Assembly (NCBI GenBank): GCA_022606135.1
Contig: JABYQN010000011.1
Coordinates: 682,001 to 746,000, forward strand
Reading direction: 5' to 3'
Source: Fomes fomentarius
Lineage: Eukaryota; Basidiomycota; Agaricomycetes; Polyporales; Polyporaceae
DNA length: 64,000 nt
Shown: piece after piece, positions 61,893-64,000 of the stretch
Layout: each line of letters begins with the position of its first letter
Numbering within the stretch: position 1 is the stretch's first letter
Notes under the pieces: model-generated
What the model was told of the DNA's origin: nothing
Database searches by the model: none
Seen by the model: only the letters and a program-made list of their open reading frames with translations
Program-made: the position numbers and the translations under genes

Positions 61893-62890
61893 ACAGGACA
61901 GGACTCTCGTCGTGGTAAGTCCTCTGCCTCTAGCACATGCGCGTGCCTACTCCATTCGTCCGAGTCCCAGTCCTCATCATGCGTTCGGTATAGGCCTCTA
62001 GCGGTCCTGTGTACCACTTCCATCGCACCCCTCAAGTTCGTTTGACCTTCTCGGCCCTGGTGGCTGACCGTTCTCCATGGTCGTCGACTCGTCTTCGAGA
62101 GGCCCTATGGCGGTGATGTGCGGAATGGCGAACGTGTATCCGCCTACTGGGAACTCGAACTCGAACTCGTGTCCGGGTCAGAGGTTTCCTCTCGACGATA
62201 TATGCGCACGCATGTGATTCTTTTCCTTCTTGCGGACAACATCTTAGGTTATCTTTATTTGTATCACGACACTGTCACTCCTTCCATTCTCTCATCTCCA
62301 CTCTGCTTTACCCCTCTATCGGATACACTCGTTAAAGTCTCTGTTGTTGTGTTCTTATGCCAGTGTTGTACGTTGCTTGCTGTACACGCATAGAATTGTA
62401 TCTCCGTTATTAATCTGAAGCGTGTAGCTGTAACAGCCATATCCTAAGTTCAAATTAAGGAACTGGAGAAGAGGTGAATCGCTTTTTTTCCTGCTGGCGC
62501 GGTGACTATGAGGGATGCCACACGCGCTACCCCGGTTGAGCTTGGGGATACTCGACGCATTCCGAGATGCAGCCTTGAAAGCTTCACGGCCTCGTCGGAC
62601 GTCGATCGCCAATAACGCCACAAAGTCGTGCATTTGATGCTTACATACGTATACATATATGACAAGGGCGTAACTGCGATGGGTGTCAGATTAGAGCGCT
62701 TAGCGCTCAGTGACGTCCCTCGACGGCGGCATCACCCACATCCACTGTACTATACCACACATACATTTACTGCTGAACCCTCACACGTTCTACCATCATC
62801 TAGCGAGGGTGAGTCCCCCCTACGCATACTATACACGCACATCCCCTATACCCAGTTCTAACTGCGCCTAACCGTGTACAGTTTCAACAA
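61893..62890. other. Intergenic region between C2H2 and glycosyltransferase genes
   Basis: No gene seen. It includes a short hexamer repeat (gaactc, three to four copies) near 62149-62168 and a small palindrome at 62694-62708. It should contain the 3' end of the C2H2 gene and the promoter of the next gene. Confidence 0.45.
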
Positions 62891-64000
62891 ATGGTTGTGA
62901 TAGAGAAGCACGTCGTATGCTACGCCACACAGGCATGGGGTATGATCAAGTGATAAAGAGGCTTCATCCCAGATAATTGATACTAGTTCACGATAGGCCA
63001 TCTACGCCCTCTTATCCACCTCTCCGCACGATTCGTCAAGCTCCGCCCAGTCGTGGTCACGCTACTCGTCTCGAACGGCTACTACGATCGCATCAACACC
63101 GAGCTCTCCCGCAGCTTCGAGGAGGACGATGAAGAGCATGCCAAGCGCATTAGGCGAGCGTTCCCCAATATCGTGACTTACGCGCTAGGTTAATTGACGA
63201 GAGATGCCCCTAGAGTCATCGCAGTGGGCGATATCCAGGGCTTCTCATCCGAGGAGTTTGACCGGCAGTTCGAAGCTGCATGGAAGGCGCTCGATGGGGG
63301 AAGCGAGCTCATATGTTCTCATACCGGTGCACGCCATTCAGCGCTCCCGAAACCGCAGGCTGCAATACTAGATGTACGGCCTCCCGATCGTGAATCCGCT
63401 GTGGTGCTTATGCAAAGCTGTGTCTCTTTCGAAGTGTTTTGCTGCTGATGGCGTCAACTCAATCAAGGCCGTCAGCGGGGACACCGTGAAGATCTATGGC
63501 TGGCACCCTGGCTTGACGTATGCGCTCATCAACCTCTTCGCGCCAGAGAGATATGGCGGGAGGGGCAATCTTCGTCTGAAGGCTGAAGAGAAAGCACGTC
63601 TCACTGGGAGGCCGTATGAGGAAGTAGCCATCGAGGTATGAGCTTCGCAGATTCCATCTCCTCCGAGCTCGACTCACAAGTAATGACTGATTACGACGGA
63701 TTGCTGTTACAATCAACTAGCTCACGTTCAGACCGGGTGACAACGTTGTGCGCCTGTCCGGGGTCCCGCCAATGTACGAGTATGAACACTGGCCCCAAGA
63801 TGTGAGCTTCACTCGCTAAACTACTCCAAGCTCACAGTGGGCCGCCGCGATGGAAATGGAATTGGCTGAATGCTCTGTAGCTGATGTTGCCGCCGGGAAT
63901 TGGGGCGAAACTGTTTCCGCGCGTATTTGAGTGGGTCGTGTCTCTCCTTCGAGAGGGCGAGAAAATGCTCAACAAGGCTTGTCCCAGGACTCTCGAGAAG
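62891..64000 (+). CDS. GT1-like UDP-glycosyltransferase, N-terminal part
   Basis: This resembles the large Agaricomycete family of UDP-glucuronosyl/UDP-glucosyltransferase-like proteins (GT1 fold). The first exon, 62891-62939, reads MVVIEKHVVCYATQAW. It joins at 62997 to give AWGHLRPLIHLSARFVKLRP, the typical N-terminal beta-loop-helix. Further exons contain LVSNGYYDRINTEL, AAWKALDGGSELICSHTG, ALPKPQAAILD, VKIYGWHPGLTYALINLFAP, GDNVVRLSGVPPMYEYEHWP and LFPRVFEWVVSLLREGE. The C-terminal nucleotide-sugar domain lies beyond the window. One in-frame TAA (63191-63193) follows exon 2. A 66-nt GT-AG intron at 63173-63238 would remove it without changing frame; otherwise the gene carries a premature stop. 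Sugar donor and acceptor are unknown. Confidence 0.75.

Overview
The window is about 64 kb of compact, GC-rich nuclear DNA from a filamentous basidiomycete, most likely an Agaricomycete. The evidence is gene density, introns mostly 45-80 nt long with GT-AG ends, and fungal families: CYP505, ERG6, HET-C, a HET-domain protein, a Fus3/Kss1-type MAPK and an Rrm4-like protein. No rRNA, tRNA, CRISPR array or organellar sequence was recognised. Gene models were spliced by eye from reading frame, splice motifs and family knowledge. Exon ends are exact where the coding lengths sum to a multiple of three, and approximate elsewhere.

Layout. 1-470 (-): N-terminal part of a Ran1/Pat1-like kinase. 1812-2592 (+): small heptad-repeat coiled-coil protein. 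2694-4729 (-): RMD1/Sif2-type DUF155 membrane protein. 5059-5580: hAT-like MITE with a perfect 8-bp target duplication. 5698-8453 (+): MAK5/DDX24 ribosome-biogenesis helicase. 9463-10343 (+): unrecognised small protein. 11742-13607 (-): LIS1/PAC1. A 4-kb stretch without recognisable genes follows. 17654-19357 (+): pheromone/filamentation-type MAPK. 20471-21195 (-): second coiled-coil protein resembling the one at 1812. 22560-27757 (-): self-sufficient P450-reductase fusion (CYP505) with a second hAT-like MITE in an intron. 28729-30298 (-): ERG6. 31220-32782 (-): F-box-like protein. 33836-37352 (-): HET-C. 37714-39758 (+): G3BP-like NTF2/RRM protein. 41324-43417 and 43901-46114 (+): two MFS transporters. 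46673-50157 (+): Rrm4-like RNA-binding protein. 50837-52239 (-): HET-domain protein. 53440-55563 and 55801-57957 (-): two more MFS transporters of the same family. 60923-61892 (+): C2H2 protein. 62891-64000 (+): start of a GT1-like glycosyltransferase.

Most genes are unrelated housekeeping or signalling genes. The clearest structured block is 41-58 kb: four paralogous MFS transporters as two tandem pairs facing each other, with the Rrm4-like and HET-domain genes between them. CYP505 and ERG6 are tandem neighbours, but nothing shows a shared pathway. I saw no convincing wholly new multi-gene system. The best leads are the two MITEs, the MFS array, the pair of heptad-repeat proteins, hairpins in ERG6 intron 1, an in-frame stop-free ERG6 intron, and several unusually long introns.
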